From DASSFG01 sp035547915 (GTDB taxonomy: Bacteria; Planctomycetota; Planctomycetia; Pirellulales; JAICIG01): a DNA stretch of 64,000 bases. Shown here one piece after another: positions 43,333 through 52,473 of the stretch (its first letter is position 1; each line of letters opens with the position of its first letter). The position numbers were made by a program, and so were the translations under genes. The notes beneath the pieces are model-generated. The model was given only the letters and a program-made list of their open reading frames with translations. It was not told the origin of the DNA and searched no databases. The stretch covers positions 372,001 to 436,000 of the forward strand of contig DASZTS010000023.1 in assembly GCA_035547915.1 (NCBI GenBank), in the 5' to 3' direction.

Positions 43333-44655
43333 ATGAACGCGAGATCCCAGAGAGATCGGTATTGTGACGGCGTATCGCGCCGTTCTTTTTTACGCATCGG
43401 CGGACTGGCGATGGGCGGCCTGGGCTTGGCAGATCTGTTGCGAGCCGAAGAGACCGCCCGGAGCCGATCGCACAAAGCCGTGATCATGGTCTACCTGTCG
43501 GGCGGACTTTCGCATCACGACTCATTCGATATGAAGCCCGATGCGCCCGCCGAGGTGCGTGGTGATTTTAAGCCGATTGCAACGTGTGTACCGGGCATCG
43601 AGGTTTGCGAGTTGCTGCCGAAGACGGCAGCCCAACTCGACAAGTTTGCCGTCATCCGGTCGATCGTGGGACTGCGCGACGAGCATTCGAGTTATCAGAC
43701 GCTCAGCGGCTACTTGATGAATGACGCTCAACGCGACGGGCGGCCGCACATCGGATCGGCGATCGCGCGGCTCAACGGTTCGATCGACGGCACAGTGCCG
43801 CCTTTCGTCGACCTCTTCCCCACGATGCAGCATCGCCCTTACAACAGCCCGGGACCGGGCATGCTCGGCCACACCTTCGCCGGTGTGAGGGCCGACGGCG
43901 AAGACGTGGCGAACATGAAACCGCGCTCGATCACGGTCGACCAACTCTCGGGCCGACGCCGGTTGCTCGACAGCTTCGATCGTTGGCGGGCCGCGGTCGA
44001 CCGTCTGGACACGGCACCGATGGAGACCGCCTACCGGCGCGCCTTCGATGTGCTCACATCGAGCAAACTGGTCGAGGCGATGGACCTCGAGCGCGAAGAT
44101 GTCGCGGTGCGCGATCGTTATGGACGCGGCTCGTCCAAGCACCAGGGTGACGGCGCGCCTTTGTGGAACGATCAGCTCCTCATGGCCCGGCGACTCGTGG
44201 AAGCGGGCGTGCGCTGCGTGACCGTAGCCTATGGCTTTTGGGACACGCACGGCGGCAATTTCTCGCACTTGCGGCAGAACCTGCCGCAGTTCGATCAGGG
44301 CATTTCGGCATTGGCCGAAGACCTCCACCAGCGTGGCCTCGACCGCGACGTAACGTTGCTCGTGTGGGGCGAGTTTGGTCGCACGCCCAAGATCAATAAG
44401 CAGGCCGGTCGCGACCATTGGCCGGCCGTCAACGGCGCGCTCTTCGCCGGCGGCGGAATGCGCACGGGACAGGTCATCGGCTCCACCGATAAACTCGGCG
44501 CCTATGCGGCCCGCCGGCCCGTTCACTTCCATGACGTGTTGGCCTCGACCTATCGCGCCTTGGGCATCGATCCGCACACATTCATCAAAGACAAGACGGA
44601 TCGCCCGGTGCCGCTCCTCCCTTCGACAGCGCAGCCGATCGCCGAGTTGTTCTGA
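43333..44655 (+). CDS. DUF1501 family protein, Tat-exported
   Basis: 440 residues. A twin-arginine signal SRRSFLRIGGLAMGGLGLADLL lies at residues 15-36, so it is exported folded. The body has the DUF1501 pattern, related to the alkaline-phosphatase/sulfatase fold: VIMVYLSGGLSHHDSFDMKP, PGIEVCELLPKTAAQLDK, YGFWDTHGGNFSHL, LVWGEFGRTPKIN and GRDHWPAVNGALFAGGG. Very abundant in planctomycetes, usually beside a PSD1 cytochrome gene; here it stands alone and the PSD1 gene is 16 kb away. The start at 43333 is chosen to place the Tat motif near the N-terminus, and the frame extends upstream to 43276. Enzymatic activity is not established. Confidence 0.93.
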   Translation: MNARSQRDRYCDGVSRRSFLRIGGLAMGGLGLADLLRAEETARSRSHKAVIMVYLSGGLSHHDSFDMKPDAPAEVRGDFKPIATCVPGIEVCELLPKTAAQLDKFAVIRSIVGLRDEHSSYQTLSGYLMNDAQRDGRPHIGSAIARLNGSIDGTVPPFVDLFPTMQHRPYNSPGPGMLGHTFAGVRADGEDVANMKPRSITVDQLSGRRRLLDSFDRWRAAVDRLDTAPMETAYRRAFDVLTSSKLVEAMDLEREDVAVRDRYGRGSSKHQGDGAPLWNDQLLMARRLVEAGVRCVTVAYGFWDTHGGNFSHLRQNLPQFDQGISALAEDLHQRGLDRDVTLLVWGEFGRTPKINKQAGRDHWPAVNGALFAGGGMRTGQVIGSTDKLGAYAARRPVHFHDVLASTYRALGIDPHTFIKDKTDRPVPLLPSTAQPIAELF

Positions 44656-44771
44656 GCATCGCTGCGGCGGGCTTTTCGCGGGGTGGGTTTGACTCGGATG
44701 CGAAGACGGAGTGATGCGCGCCGTGAAAGACGCCGCGTTCCATTCGCGGCCTTCTGCTCGACGGCGACTTC

Positions 44772-44800
44772 TTTACACGGGCGGGCAACCTCGCTATGCT
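44772..44800 (+). promoter_or_regulatory. Promoter for the 108-residue hypothetical gene
   Basis: TTTACA (44772-44777) and TATGCT (44795-44800) spaced 17 bp. The -35 box matches five of six and the -10 box four of six positions. Expected start is near 44807, about 55 nt before ATG 44862. Confidence 0.5.
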
Positions 44801-44861
44801 CGCACGCTGAGAGTGAGCTAGGGATTTGGCCATTCTTAATCCTTCGCACAAGGAGCATGTC

Positions 44862-45188
44862 ATGGACGGCGGGTTGCGTGCGGCAATGACGGCGGGCGTG
44901 TTCGTCGAATATCACGATGAGCTCGGCAATACCGTCGGGCAGACCGTTTTCACCGGTTGGCAAGGGCGGCCCGTGCCGAACATCGGCGACACCGTCTGCT
45001 GTGCCGTGCAATTGACGGCCACCGGCCGGCGGCGCAAGTTGCTCGGCCGGGTCACGCGGCGGCACTTCGAACTCCAGCATGAAGATGACGGGCAATCGTG
45101 CGTCTGGGTGCGGCTGGTGATGGAACTGGTTGCCCCACCGGTCGCCCCCTCCAGGCCTCAACCGCGGATTCGATTCTCGTCGAATTGA
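44862..45188 (+). CDS. Small hypothetical protein
   Basis: 108 residues. AGGAG six bases before ATG 44862 and an upstream promoter support expression. Sequence: AGVFVEYHDELGNTVGQTVFTGW, IGDTVCCAVQL, RKLLGRVTRRHFELQ, then VWVRLVMELV and a Pro-rich tail. It looks like an all-beta single-domain cytoplasmic protein. I recognise no family. Converges on rlmKL with a 32-bp gap. Confidence 0.7.
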   Translation: MDGGLRAAMTAGVFVEYHDELGNTVGQTVFTGWQGRPVPNIGDTVCCAVQLTATGRRRKLLGRVTRRHFELQHEDDGQSCVWVRLVMELVAPPVAPSRPQPRIRFSSN

Positions 45189-45220
45189 CACCGGCGTAGC
45201 GAACGCGCGTTCGTGGTGGG

Positions 45221-47539
45221 TCACTCAGCGGCAGATCCGGGTGTCGCGATCATCCGCCAGCAACGGTGAATGCGGCGGTTGCGAAAATCCTCGGGAACGG
45301 TCTGCCGGCTGATTTCACGCCAGGTCATGCCGGCCAAAGCCGCCTCGTCGAGTTTGAAACGGCGCGAGTTCGTAGAAAAGTAGATGACGCCGCCGGGCGA
45401 CATCAACGCCGCGACTCGGTTGAGCAGGTCGACGTGGTCGCGCTGCACGTCCCACACATAGTCCGTCTTCTTACTGTTCGAAAAAGTAGGCGGATCGACG
45501 ACGGCCAGATCGTAGGCCGCGCCGGGCCGGTGAAAATTGAGAAAACCGACGGCATCGTCGCGGATAAAGCGATGCGTCGGCCCTGCCAGGTTATTCAACC
45601 GTAGATTGTCTTCGGCCCATTCCAGGTAGGTGTTCGACAGGTCGACGGTCGTCGTCGCCTTAGCACCTCCGGCGGCCGCGTAGACCGTGAACGAGCCCGT
45701 ATAACCGAACAGGTTCAAAAACCGCTTACCGGCCGCCACATCGCGCACCAGCGAGCGTGTAATGCGGTGGTCCAGGAACAGACCGGTATCGAGATAGTCA
45801 GAAAGATTGACGCGGAATTTTAGACCGCCCTCGTGGACGACTTCGGTTCGGCCTTGCTCAGCAAATCGTTCGTATTGATTGAGACCGCGTTGCCGTTCGC
45901 GGCGCTTCAAGAAGACGTTGACCTTGGACACATCGAGTGCCTCGGCCGACGTCTTCGCCATGAGGTCGAGCCAGTCGGCATGTTCGGCCGGTGAGCGGTC
46001 GTGCGGCCGCTCATACTCGGCCAGATGTAGGCATTCCTCGTAGCGGTCGACCACCAGCGGAATTTCCGGCACGTCGCGATCGTAGAGCCGGTAGCAGGAG
46101 ATGCCCCGCTTGGTCGGCCAGCGCCGCAGATGTCTGGCGCGAGCGGCCAAACGACGCGCGAACAACTCGGCCTGCTCGTGCGCCTTCGCCGTCAATCCGC
46201 CGAACGCCGGCGTGCGCGAGGACGAGGGGGCATGGCGTGGAAGGGCTGTCGGAAGAACGGCAGAGGGAGCGCACAGTTGTGTCGCCGGAGCAGAAGCCGC
46301 GGCAACGTGCAAGTCGGATTGGTCCACCTTCGCTACGACAACTTCCCGTTCCGGGAGTTCTTCCTCGGCAATTTCCGTTTGTTCCGCCTGCGCGGTTCCC
46401 GGCGCCCTCTTCTCCGGCTTGGGTCCGTAAAACTGGTAATACGTGCATTCGATCCGTCCGTTATAGAGCTTGCGCCGGCGATCGGCGGGACGGCCGACGA
46501 GGTTCTCGAAATCAGCAAACGAGGTCAGGATGTAGTGAGACCAGGTCTTCAAACGTCGCAGCACGAGCGGTATCGACTCGTAGAGGGGCGTCAACTCCTC
46601 CGTGTCGCCCATGCGTTCGCCGTAAGGCGGGTTGCAGATCACGCAGCCATATTCCTTCTTGCTGGTCAGATTGCCAAAATCCCGCTGCTGGAAATGAATC
46701 TCTTCCGCCACGCCGGCCTGCACCGCATGGTATCTCGCCAGGCTGAGCACCTGCTCATCCAGATCGGTACCGATGATCTTTATGGGCAACGCCGGCCGGC
46801 TCGCCCCGCGTGCTTCGGCGCGGGCCTCGGCCCACAGGCGATCGCCGATGCGAGGGAAGAGTTCGGCAGCGAACGTGCGGTTGAGTCCCGGAGCCAAATT
46901 ACGGCCGATCAGCGCGGCTTCGATCGCAATCGTACCCGACCCGCAGAACGGGTCGATGAGCGGCCGGTCCGGTTTCCAAAAACTGAGCAGCACCAGCGCC
47001 GCCGCAAGTGTTTCCTTGAGCTGCGCCTCGGCTGTCAGCCGCCGGTAGCCGCGCTTGTGCAGGCCCGGTCCACTCGTGTCGAGCGTGAGCGTGGCCCGGT
47101 CGTCGAGCAAGGCCACTTCGACGGTGTAGGACACCCCGGTTTCCGGCAATTCATCCGTTCGGTGGGCCTTCCTAAGTTTTTCGACGATCGCCTTCTTCAC
47201 GATTTTTTGACAGGCCGGAACGCTGGAAAGCTGCGACTTGACCGATCGGCCATTGACCGGGAAGGCGGCATCGCGATCGATCCATGCCTCCCAAGGCAGA
47301 TCGAACGTACGATCGAAGAGCTGGCCGAAGTCGGTCGCGTCAAACGAGCCGATTTCGATGAGCACGCGGTCGGCCGTGCGCAGCCAGAGGTTCGCGCGAC
47401 AGATGGCCAGTTCGTCTCCGGCGAAGGCAATGCGGCCGGTCTGGCGAATCCGGGCGTCGTAGCCGAGATTCTTCAATTCACGGGCTACCACGGCTTCGAC
47501 GCCGACGGCCGAAGTGGCGATGAGTTGTAGGTCGGACAT
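45221..47539 (-). CDS. rlmL: Bifunctional 23S rRNA methyltransferase RlmKL
   Basis: 772 residues (E. coli RlmKL has 702). It makes m2G2445 and m7G2069 in 23S rRNA. N-terminal half: THUMP region, then the RlmL methyltransferase with LIDPFCGSGTIAIEAALI and VICNPPYGERMGD. C-terminal half: the RlmK methyltransferase with RFLNLFGYTGSFTVYAAAGG, TTVDLSNTYLEWAEDN, RDDAVGFL and VVDPPTFSNSKKTDYVWDVQRD. Between them lies a roughly 85-residue linker rich in Ala, Pro and Glu (about 385-470) that is longer than in E. coli and accounts for much of the extra length. Start at ATG 47539 since the upstream 23 codons have no similarity. Divergent from the pilin-like operon. Confidence 0.95.
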   Translation of the reverse strand: MSDLQLIATSAVGVEAVVARELKNLGYDARIRQTGRIAFAGDELAICRANLWLRTADRVLIEIGSFDATDFGQLFDRTFDLPWEAWIDRDAAFPVNGRSVKSQLSSVPACQKIVKKAIVEKLRKAHRTDELPETGVSYTVEVALLDDRATLTLDTSGPGLHKRGYRRLTAEAQLKETLAAALVLLSFWKPDRPLIDPFCGSGTIAIEAALIGRNLAPGLNRTFAAELFPRIGDRLWAEARAEARGASRPALPIKIIGTDLDEQVLSLARYHAVQAGVAEEIHFQQRDFGNLTSKKEYGCVICNPPYGERMGDTEELTPLYESIPLVLRRLKTWSHYILTSFADFENLVGRPADRRRKLYNGRIECTYYQFYGPKPEKRAPGTAQAEQTEIAEEELPEREVVVAKVDQSDLHVAAASAPATQLCAPSAVLPTALPRHAPSSSRTPAFGGLTAKAHEQAELFARRLAARARHLRRWPTKRGISCYRLYDRDVPEIPLVVDRYEECLHLAEYERPHDRSPAEHADWLDLMAKTSAEALDVSKVNVFLKRRERQRGLNQYERFAEQGRTEVVHEGGLKFRVNLSDYLDTGLFLDHRITRSLVRDVAAGKRFLNLFGYTGSFTVYAAAGGAKATTTVDLSNTYLEWAEDNLRLNNLAGPTHRFIRDDAVGFLNFHRPGAAYDLAVVDPPTFSNSKKTDYVWDVQRDHVDLLNRVAALMSPGGVIYFSTNSRRFKLDEAALAGMTWREISRQTVPEDFRNRRIHRCWRMIATPGSAAE

Positions 47540-47774
47540 GGGGTAGGAGCGGAGGGTCGGTCGTAGCCAGCTAGGCATGGAAGTGTGGGCGGCGGCGCTG
47601 ACTTCCATTCTATCGAAATCGACTACTGGCTCGGAATGCCCGCAGCGGAAATGGCCTCGGAAGGTCGCCCATCCGCCGGCGTGGATTCGAGACTCTTGCT
47701 TAGCGAGACGGCTTCTAGAATCTCCCGTTGACCGTTGCTATGAAGTATACTCAGCGTTCCACTTCCCATGCTGA

Positions 47775-48836
47775 ATGTCCAGCCAAAGCGATATGGGTCA
47801 AACGCAGGGCGAAGACGCGGCGATCCTGGGCGGTGCCATTACCTCGCTAGTGGCCTCCGGCTTGCCGATCGAGCAAGGTTTGCGAGCTGCTGCGCGCGAA
47901 CTGCCGCCCGGGCGGACTGCGAAGGCACTCGCGACGGTTGCCGACAAGATCGAGCGGGGCGAAAAGCTCGAAGTCGCCTTGGCCGACGATACGATGCCGG
48001 GGCACCTCCGCGCGTTGGTGGTAGGAGGTTTGCGCACGGCGTCGTTGGGCCGTGTGCTCGAGGAATTCGTGGCCGCCGAGCGCCATGCCGACGACGTCCA
48101 TCGCCGGCTCATGCTGGCGATCAGTTATCCGGCCTTCCTGCTGCTTCTGATGTCCGGCGTCTTCGCTTTTTTTTGTTTCGGCGTCGTGCCCGGTTTTGTC
48201 CAGCTCTATGATGACATCGACGCCGATTTACCGGCAGCGACGATGGCGCTGGCTCAGTTATCTCGCAATGGGCCGTGGATGGTAATCGGCAATCTCGCTG
48301 TCCTGGCGGCAGGTTGGCTGTTCCTAGCGCTGACGATGAAACTGCCCGAATTGCGAACGATCCTCGTGGCCGTGCCCTTGCTGGGACCGGTCGTCCGTTG
48401 GGCAGGTCTGACCCGGTTCTTGCGATTGCTCGCGCTGCTCCTCGACACGGAACTGCCATTGCCCCAAGCCCTCGAATTGGCCGGTCGCGGCTGCCAGGAC
48501 TCGATGCTGGATTACGCCTCGCGCAAGGCGGCGGCGAGCGTGCGCGCCGGCGCCACTCTCAGCGACGCGCTTGCGGCGCGGCGGCAGTTTCCCCGTAGCC
48601 TGGGGCCGATCGTGCATTGGGGAGAACGAGCGGCGGCGCAGGACGGGTCCACCACGGCACTGTCCGACGCCCTGCGCATCACGGCCGAGATGTTCGACTG
48701 TCGCTTGGAGGCGCAGCTCGCCTTGTTGCGAGCAGTCGTTCCGCCCTTGGCGTTCGTGTTCGTGTTGTGGGGCTCGATGTTTATCGTTTCGGCGACCTTG
48801 CTTCCGATGATCTCCTTGATCGAGAGATTGACATGA
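47775..48836 (+). CDS. GspF/PilC-like inner-membrane protein 1
   Basis: 353 residues. Resembles the polytopic platform protein of type II secretion and type IV pili, with two GspF domains (about 15-125 and 205-330) and three membrane segments (about 113-138, 168-190, 320-348). Seen: LVASGLPIEQGLRAAAREL, VVGGLRTASLGRVLEEF, FFCFGVVPGFVQLYDDIDADLP, TRFLRLLALLLDTELPLPQALELA and the C-terminal LLPMISLIERL. It is shorter than the usual 400 residues. First gene of the operon, sharing ATGA with the next. Confidence 0.9.
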   Translation: MSSQSDMGQTQGEDAAILGGAITSLVASGLPIEQGLRAAARELPPGRTAKALATVADKIERGEKLEVALADDTMPGHLRALVVGGLRTASLGRVLEEFVAAERHADDVHRRLMLAISYPAFLLLLMSGVFAFFCFGVVPGFVQLYDDIDADLPAATMALAQLSRNGPWMVIGNLAVLAAGWLFLALTMKLPELRTILVAVPLLGPVVRWAGLTRFLRLLALLLDTELPLPQALELAGRGCQDSMLDYASRKAAASVRAGATLSDALAARRQFPRSLGPIVHWGERAAAQDGSTTALSDALRITAEMFDCRLEAQLALLRAVVPPLAFVFVLWGSMFIVSATLLPMISLIERLT

Positions 48837-50089
48837 GCAGCTCGCTGATCTCGGCCCAAAGTTTTCCCGGCCTGGTGCTGTTGGGTATCGCCATCTTAGC
48901 GTCGTTGAACCTGTTCTATCGCGACCGGCCGGAAGGCGAAGACCCGCTCCATCTGGCGATGACCGTGATCGGCCGGGTGATGATACTCACGGCCTTCCTG
49001 GAAGCCTCCCTGGTGTTTTTCAACATCTTCGCCATCCCGTTGTGGATCCTGCTGGCGTGCGTGCTGGTCTACGTCACCTTCCGCTACTGGATGCGTCGGC
49101 GGGTGGCCCTGTTGGCCGTCATGGCGGCCGCCGCGCGCCATTGGATGCCCTTGGCGCCGGCCGTCGAATCCGTTTCGCAGGAATGGCGCGGCTGGTTTGG
49201 CCGTCGCTGTCGCAGGCTGGCAGAGATGCTCTATGCGGGCATGCCGCTCGGCGAGGTATTGAGCAACGCTGGTTCGCTGCTGCCTCGTCGCGCGCTGGCG
49301 ATCGTGGAGGTGGGAGTCCGCACCGGAAACTTGAGCGGCGCTTTCGCCGAAGCCGCCCGCCAGCCTGCTTCGGCGCCTGCGATGATGCGCGTCTGGGCCG
49401 GGTTTTGGTACCTGAGCATGCTCGCCCTTAACGGCTGCGCCATCCTGATATTCGTTGCGATCAAAATCGTACCGGCGTTTATCAAGATCTTCGATGATTT
49501 CAATGCCGACCTGCCGGGCCCGACGCTGGCGCTCATTCAGTCGTGCAATTGGTTCGTCGAGTACGGACCGGCACCCTTGGCCCTTGCACTGTTTGTGACG
49601 GCAAGTTGGGCTGTGCTCTGGAGAGTCAGCGTGATCACGTGGCTGCCGCCGCCTTTCAACATGATCGCGCGTCGCCGAGAGACAGTAGTCGTGTTGCGAT
49701 CGCTGGCCCTGGCCACCGAGAGCAGCCGACCGCTGGAACTGGCGCTGTCGGCTCTGGCTGAACACTATCCCTCCAGAGCCCTACGCGCACGACTGAGACG
49801 GACTTTGGCTCAGATGGCATCGGGACAGCCCTGGTACGAGAGCTTGGCCGATCAGGGCCTGCTCCGCAGCAGCGAGCAAGCACTAGTATCGAGCGCCGAA
49901 CGGGCAGGCAATCTCGCTTGGGCGCTGCGTGAAGTGGCCGACGGCATCGAACGTCGCACAGCTTTGCGGGCGCAGCGCTGGCTGGAGTTGGTCATACCGG
50001 TCTGTATCCTATTTGCTGGGGGCATCGTGATGTTCATCGTCGTAAGCCTATTCGTTCCTCTAGTCAGTCTGATTGAGAAACTGGTATGA
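48833..50089 (+). CDS. GspF/PilC-like inner-membrane protein 2
   Basis: 418 residues. A second, diverged GspF paralogue: FGRRCRRLAEMLYAGMPLGEVLSNAG and VEVGVRTGNLSGAFAEAA in the first domain, FVAIKIVPAFIKIFDDFNADLPGPT in the membrane region, LRSLALATESSRPLELALSALA in the second domain, and FIVVSLFVPLVSLIEKL at the end. An extra pair of N-terminal membrane segments (about 8-25 and 45-80) precedes the first domain. Tandem GspF paralogues may form a heteromeric platform. ATGA overlaps with both neighbours imply translational coupling. Confidence 0.9.
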   Translation: MSSSLISAQSFPGLVLLGIAILASLNLFYRDRPEGEDPLHLAMTVIGRVMILTAFLEASLVFFNIFAIPLWILLACVLVYVTFRYWMRRRVALLAVMAAAARHWMPLAPAVESVSQEWRGWFGRRCRRLAEMLYAGMPLGEVLSNAGSLLPRRALAIVEVGVRTGNLSGAFAEAARQPASAPAMMRVWAGFWYLSMLALNGCAILIFVAIKIVPAFIKIFDDFNADLPGPTLALIQSCNWFVEYGPAPLALALFVTASWAVLWRVSVITWLPPPFNMIARRRETVVVLRSLALATESSRPLELALSALAEHYPSRALRARLRRTLAQMASGQPWYESLADQGLLRSSEQALVSSAERAGNLAWALREVADGIERRTALRAQRWLELVIPVCILFAGGIVMFIVVSLFVPLVSLIEKLV

Positions 50090-50493
50090 AGCGCTCGCGG
50101 GCGGGGTTTACGATGATCGAGTGCTGCGCCGCCGTGGCGATCCTCACGGCGACGCTAACGCTCGTCGTCGCGTTGTTAACGAGCCTGGCCAGGCAACGGC
50201 AGGCCGTGAGGGAGCACGCACAAGCCGTCCTCGCCGCCGACAATCTGATGGAGCGGGTGACGAGCGAACCCTACGACAACATCAGCACCGAACGGGGTGA
50301 CGAGTTGGGACGGGCGGCCGACCTCGAAAACCTGTTGCCCGGCGGCACAGCGAAAGTCGACGTTGCGCCTGAGGCCGGCTCTCCGTCCGGCAAGCGGGTC
50401 GTGGTCGCGGTCACCTGGAGAAGGTCTGCCACCGGGCCTTTGTCGAGGCACCAGGTAGCCACCATTGTCTATCGTGCGGGGGCAGAGCCATGA
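50086..50493 (+). CDS. Type IV prepilin-like minor pseudopilin (GspI/PilV-like)
   Basis: 135 residues. A class III signal is clear: MKRSRAG|FTMIECCAAVAIL, cleaved after Gly7 with Glu at +5 of the mature protein. The hydrophobic N-terminal helix is followed by AVLAADNLMERV, a stretch typical of GspI/PilV minor pseudopilins, and a short beta domain ending HQVATIVYR. Overlaps the upstream gene by 4 bp (ATGA). Confidence 0.88.
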   Translation: MKRSRAGFTMIECCAAVAILTATLTLVVALLTSLARQRQAVREHAQAVLAADNLMERVTSEPYDNISTERGDELGRAADLENLLPGGTAKVDVAPEAGSPSGKRVVVAVTWRRSATGPLSRHQVATIVYRAGAEP

Positions 50494-51014
50494 TGAAGGC
50501 GAATCGCGCCGGCTATGCCCTGGTCGAACTGCTGGTCGTCATTTCGATCAACGCCGTGCTGATGGCCGTGGCGGTGGCCGTCCTCGGCACAATGCTGGGG
50601 AGCGAACGCCAAGGCCAGCGTCACTACGAGCGCACAACCACTTTGATGAGGATGACGGACCAGTTTCGCGAGGACGTTGCCACGGCGCGCGAGGCAACGG
50701 TGGTCGCCGTCGAATCGGTCGATACTTTGCGATTGCAGGGGCCGGGCGACCGGACGATCGAATTCCGGCGCGACGGCGAACGACTTCGCCGCTTCGAATA
50801 CCAAGGTTTATCGATTGTGCGGCGCGAGGCCTATACGCTGCGCGACCTGTACGGTGCGGAGTTCGCAGTCGCCGAGACGAAAGTGATCACACTTCGCTTA
50901 TCGTTCGGCGACGACGCGCGTGGCATCGATCAGTCATGGCCTGTTGAGGCGCGGCTGGCCAAAGAGTGGCGATTTGCCGCGACCGAGCCGATCGAGACGG
51001 AGAACACGCCATGA
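50490..51014 (+). CDS. Type IV prepilin-like minor pseudopilin (GspJ/PilW-like)
   Basis: 174 residues. Prepilin site AG|YALVELLVVISI, cleaved after Gly8 with Tyr at +1 and Glu at +5. The remainder (MTDQFREDVATAREATVV, DRTIEFRRDGERLRRFEY, VITLRLSFGDD) resembles GspJ/PilW proteins, which begin their globular part with a similar RedvrrA stretch. Overlaps neighbours by 4 bp each side (ATGA). Confidence 0.85.
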   Translation: MMKANRAGYALVELLVVISINAVLMAVAVAVLGTMLGSERQGQRHYERTTTLMRMTDQFREDVATAREATVVAVESVDTLRLQGPGDRTIEFRRDGERLRRFEYQGLSIVRREAYTLRDLYGAEFAVAETKVITLRLSFGDDARGIDQSWPVEARLAKEWRFAATEPIETENTP

Positions 51015-51487
51015 TGCCAAAGAAGCTGCTGTTGCCGGGAGTCGCTGGTTCTCATCGGCCGCTTCGTCGGCCCTCTCGTGCGACGCTGCCGCATCGTCGC
51101 GGAGTAGTCCTGATCATGGCATTGGTCTGCCTAGTGCTGGTGACCGTCTTGGGAGGAACACTTCTCCGCTGGGCCGCCATGGAGCACAAATTCCTTCGCG
51201 CGAAAGAGGATGAAAGCCAGGCCCGCTGGTTGGCAGAGGCGTCGCTCGAGCGCGCCGCGGCGCGATTGACCGACGACGCCGACTACCGTGGTGAGACTTG
51301 GGACATCGCCGCATCGGAGCTTCCCTTGCCGCAACCGGCTCGCGTCCGCCTCGTTGTCAAGTCGCTCGATGGACCGGACCGTCGACGGTCGATCGAGGTC
51401 GACGTCGAATATCCGTTCGAGTCGGTCACGCCGGCCCGCGTACACAAGGAAGTCGTGTTTGCTTTGCCGTCGAGAGCAACGCCATGA
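51011..51487 (+). CDS. GspK/PilX-like pseudopilin
   Basis: 158 residues. After a 30-residue basic leader comes HRRG|VVLIMALVCLVLVTVLGG. The residue at +5 is Met instead of Glu, the known peculiarity of GspK, which caps the pseudopilus tip. DESQARWLAEASLERAAARL follows, as in GspK/PilX. It is much shorter than true GspK (about 300 residues) and lacks its large calcium-binding domain. Coupled to neighbours through ATGA overlaps. Confidence 0.82.
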   Translation: MMPKKLLLPGVAGSHRPLRRPSRATLPHRRGVVLIMALVCLVLVTVLGGTLLRWAAMEHKFLRAKEDESQARWLAEASLERAAARLTDDADYRGETWDIAASELPLPQPARVRLVVKSLDGPDRRRSIEVDVEYPFESVTPARVHKEVVFALPSRATP

Positions 51488-52473
51488 AATGTCGAATTCC
51501 ATTTCGCGGCTCCGATTCCTCGTCGTTTCGTCACTCTCTCCCTTCACACCGCTCCTCTATGTCATCAATCCCACATCGTAGACAGCGTCACACTTCCGGA
51601 TTCACGCTTGTCGAACTCCTGGTGGTGATCGCGATCATTGGTATCCTGGTGGCCCTGCTGCTTCCGGCAGTTCAAGCCGCGCGAGAGGCCGCGCGCCGTA
51701 CCCAGTGCAACAACAATCTGGGGCAGATCGCCCTCGGAATAGCCAGCTACGAATCGAGCTTCAAGTCGCTCCCTCCCGGCGTGCTCGACTCCGCCGGTCC
51801 GATCAGGAGCACGGCGCAGGGTAACCACATCGGTTGGCTGGCGCATATCCTGCCGCAGGTGGAACAACCCAACGCCTACAAATTGATCGACTTCTCGGCC
51901 GGCGCTTATGCGCCCGCCAACGCCTCGCTCCGCAACTGGGGAGCGCGGGTGTTTATCTGCCCGTCGGACCCGAACACAGGTTTCGGGACCACGCCCGGCA
52001 CGAGCAACTACGCGGGCTGTCACCATGACATCGAAGGCCCCATCGATGCGGACAATCACGGCGTGCTGTTCTTGAACAGCCATGTGCAAATGGCCCACAT
52101 CACCGATGGCGCCTCACAGACCATCCTCCTGGGCGAGAAGCTGATTTCGCCGAACGATTTGGGCTGGCTGTCGGGCACGCGGGCCACGCTGCGCAACACG
52201 GGCAGCCCCATCAATTTCAGCAGCCTCGGCGGGGTGTTGAGGCAAATAGGCGAAAATCCAGAGTCGTTGCGGCCCTTGCCCGGAAGCGTGCCACCGGCGC
52301 CGCCCGACCCGACACTCGTGGTAGGTGGATTTGAAAGCTATCATCCGGGCGGAGCGCAGGCGGTCTTTGTAGACGGCTCCGTGCACTTCCTCTCGGAACC
52401 GACCAGTGCCGCGGTGCTTTCCCAACTTGGTCATCGTTCGGACGGTAAGTTGCTGGACGATCGGGGGATTTGA
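51484..52473 (+). CDS. DUF1559 (H-X9-DG) pseudopilin 1
   Basis: 329 residues. Prepilin site SG|FTLVELLVVIAIIGILVALL, followed by the planctomycete signature PAVQAAREAARRTQCNNNL, a globular DUF1559 domain (NYAGCHHDIEGPID, DGASQTILLGEK, LGWLSGTRATLRNTG) and the C-terminal H-X9-DG motif HPGGAQAVFVDGS. A 35-residue basic leader precedes the cleavage site, long for the family. ATGA overlap with the gene before it and TTGA overlap with the next. Probably a major or adaptor pilin-like subunit. Function unproven. Confidence 0.93.
   Translation: MKCRIPFRGSDSSSFRHSLPSHRSSMSSIPHRRQRHTSGFTLVELLVVIAIIGILVALLLPAVQAAREAARRTQCNNNLGQIALGIASYESSFKSLPPGVLDSAGPIRSTAQGNHIGWLAHILPQVEQPNAYKLIDFSAGAYAPANASLRNWGARVFICPSDPNTGFGTTPGTSNYAGCHHDIEGPIDADNHGVLFLNSHVQMAHITDGASQTILLGEKLISPNDLGWLSGTRATLRNTGSPINFSSLGGVLRQIGENPESLRPLPGSVPPAPPDPTLVVGGFESYHPGGAQAVFVDGSVHFLSEPTSAAVLSQLGHRSDGKLLDDRGI

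Noticed and set aside
47577..47611. Inverted repeat around ATGGAAGT / ACTTCCAT upstream of rlmKL
   Set aside because: Only 8-bp arms with a 19-base loop, no T-tract, and not repeated elsewhere. Too weak to annotate as a site.
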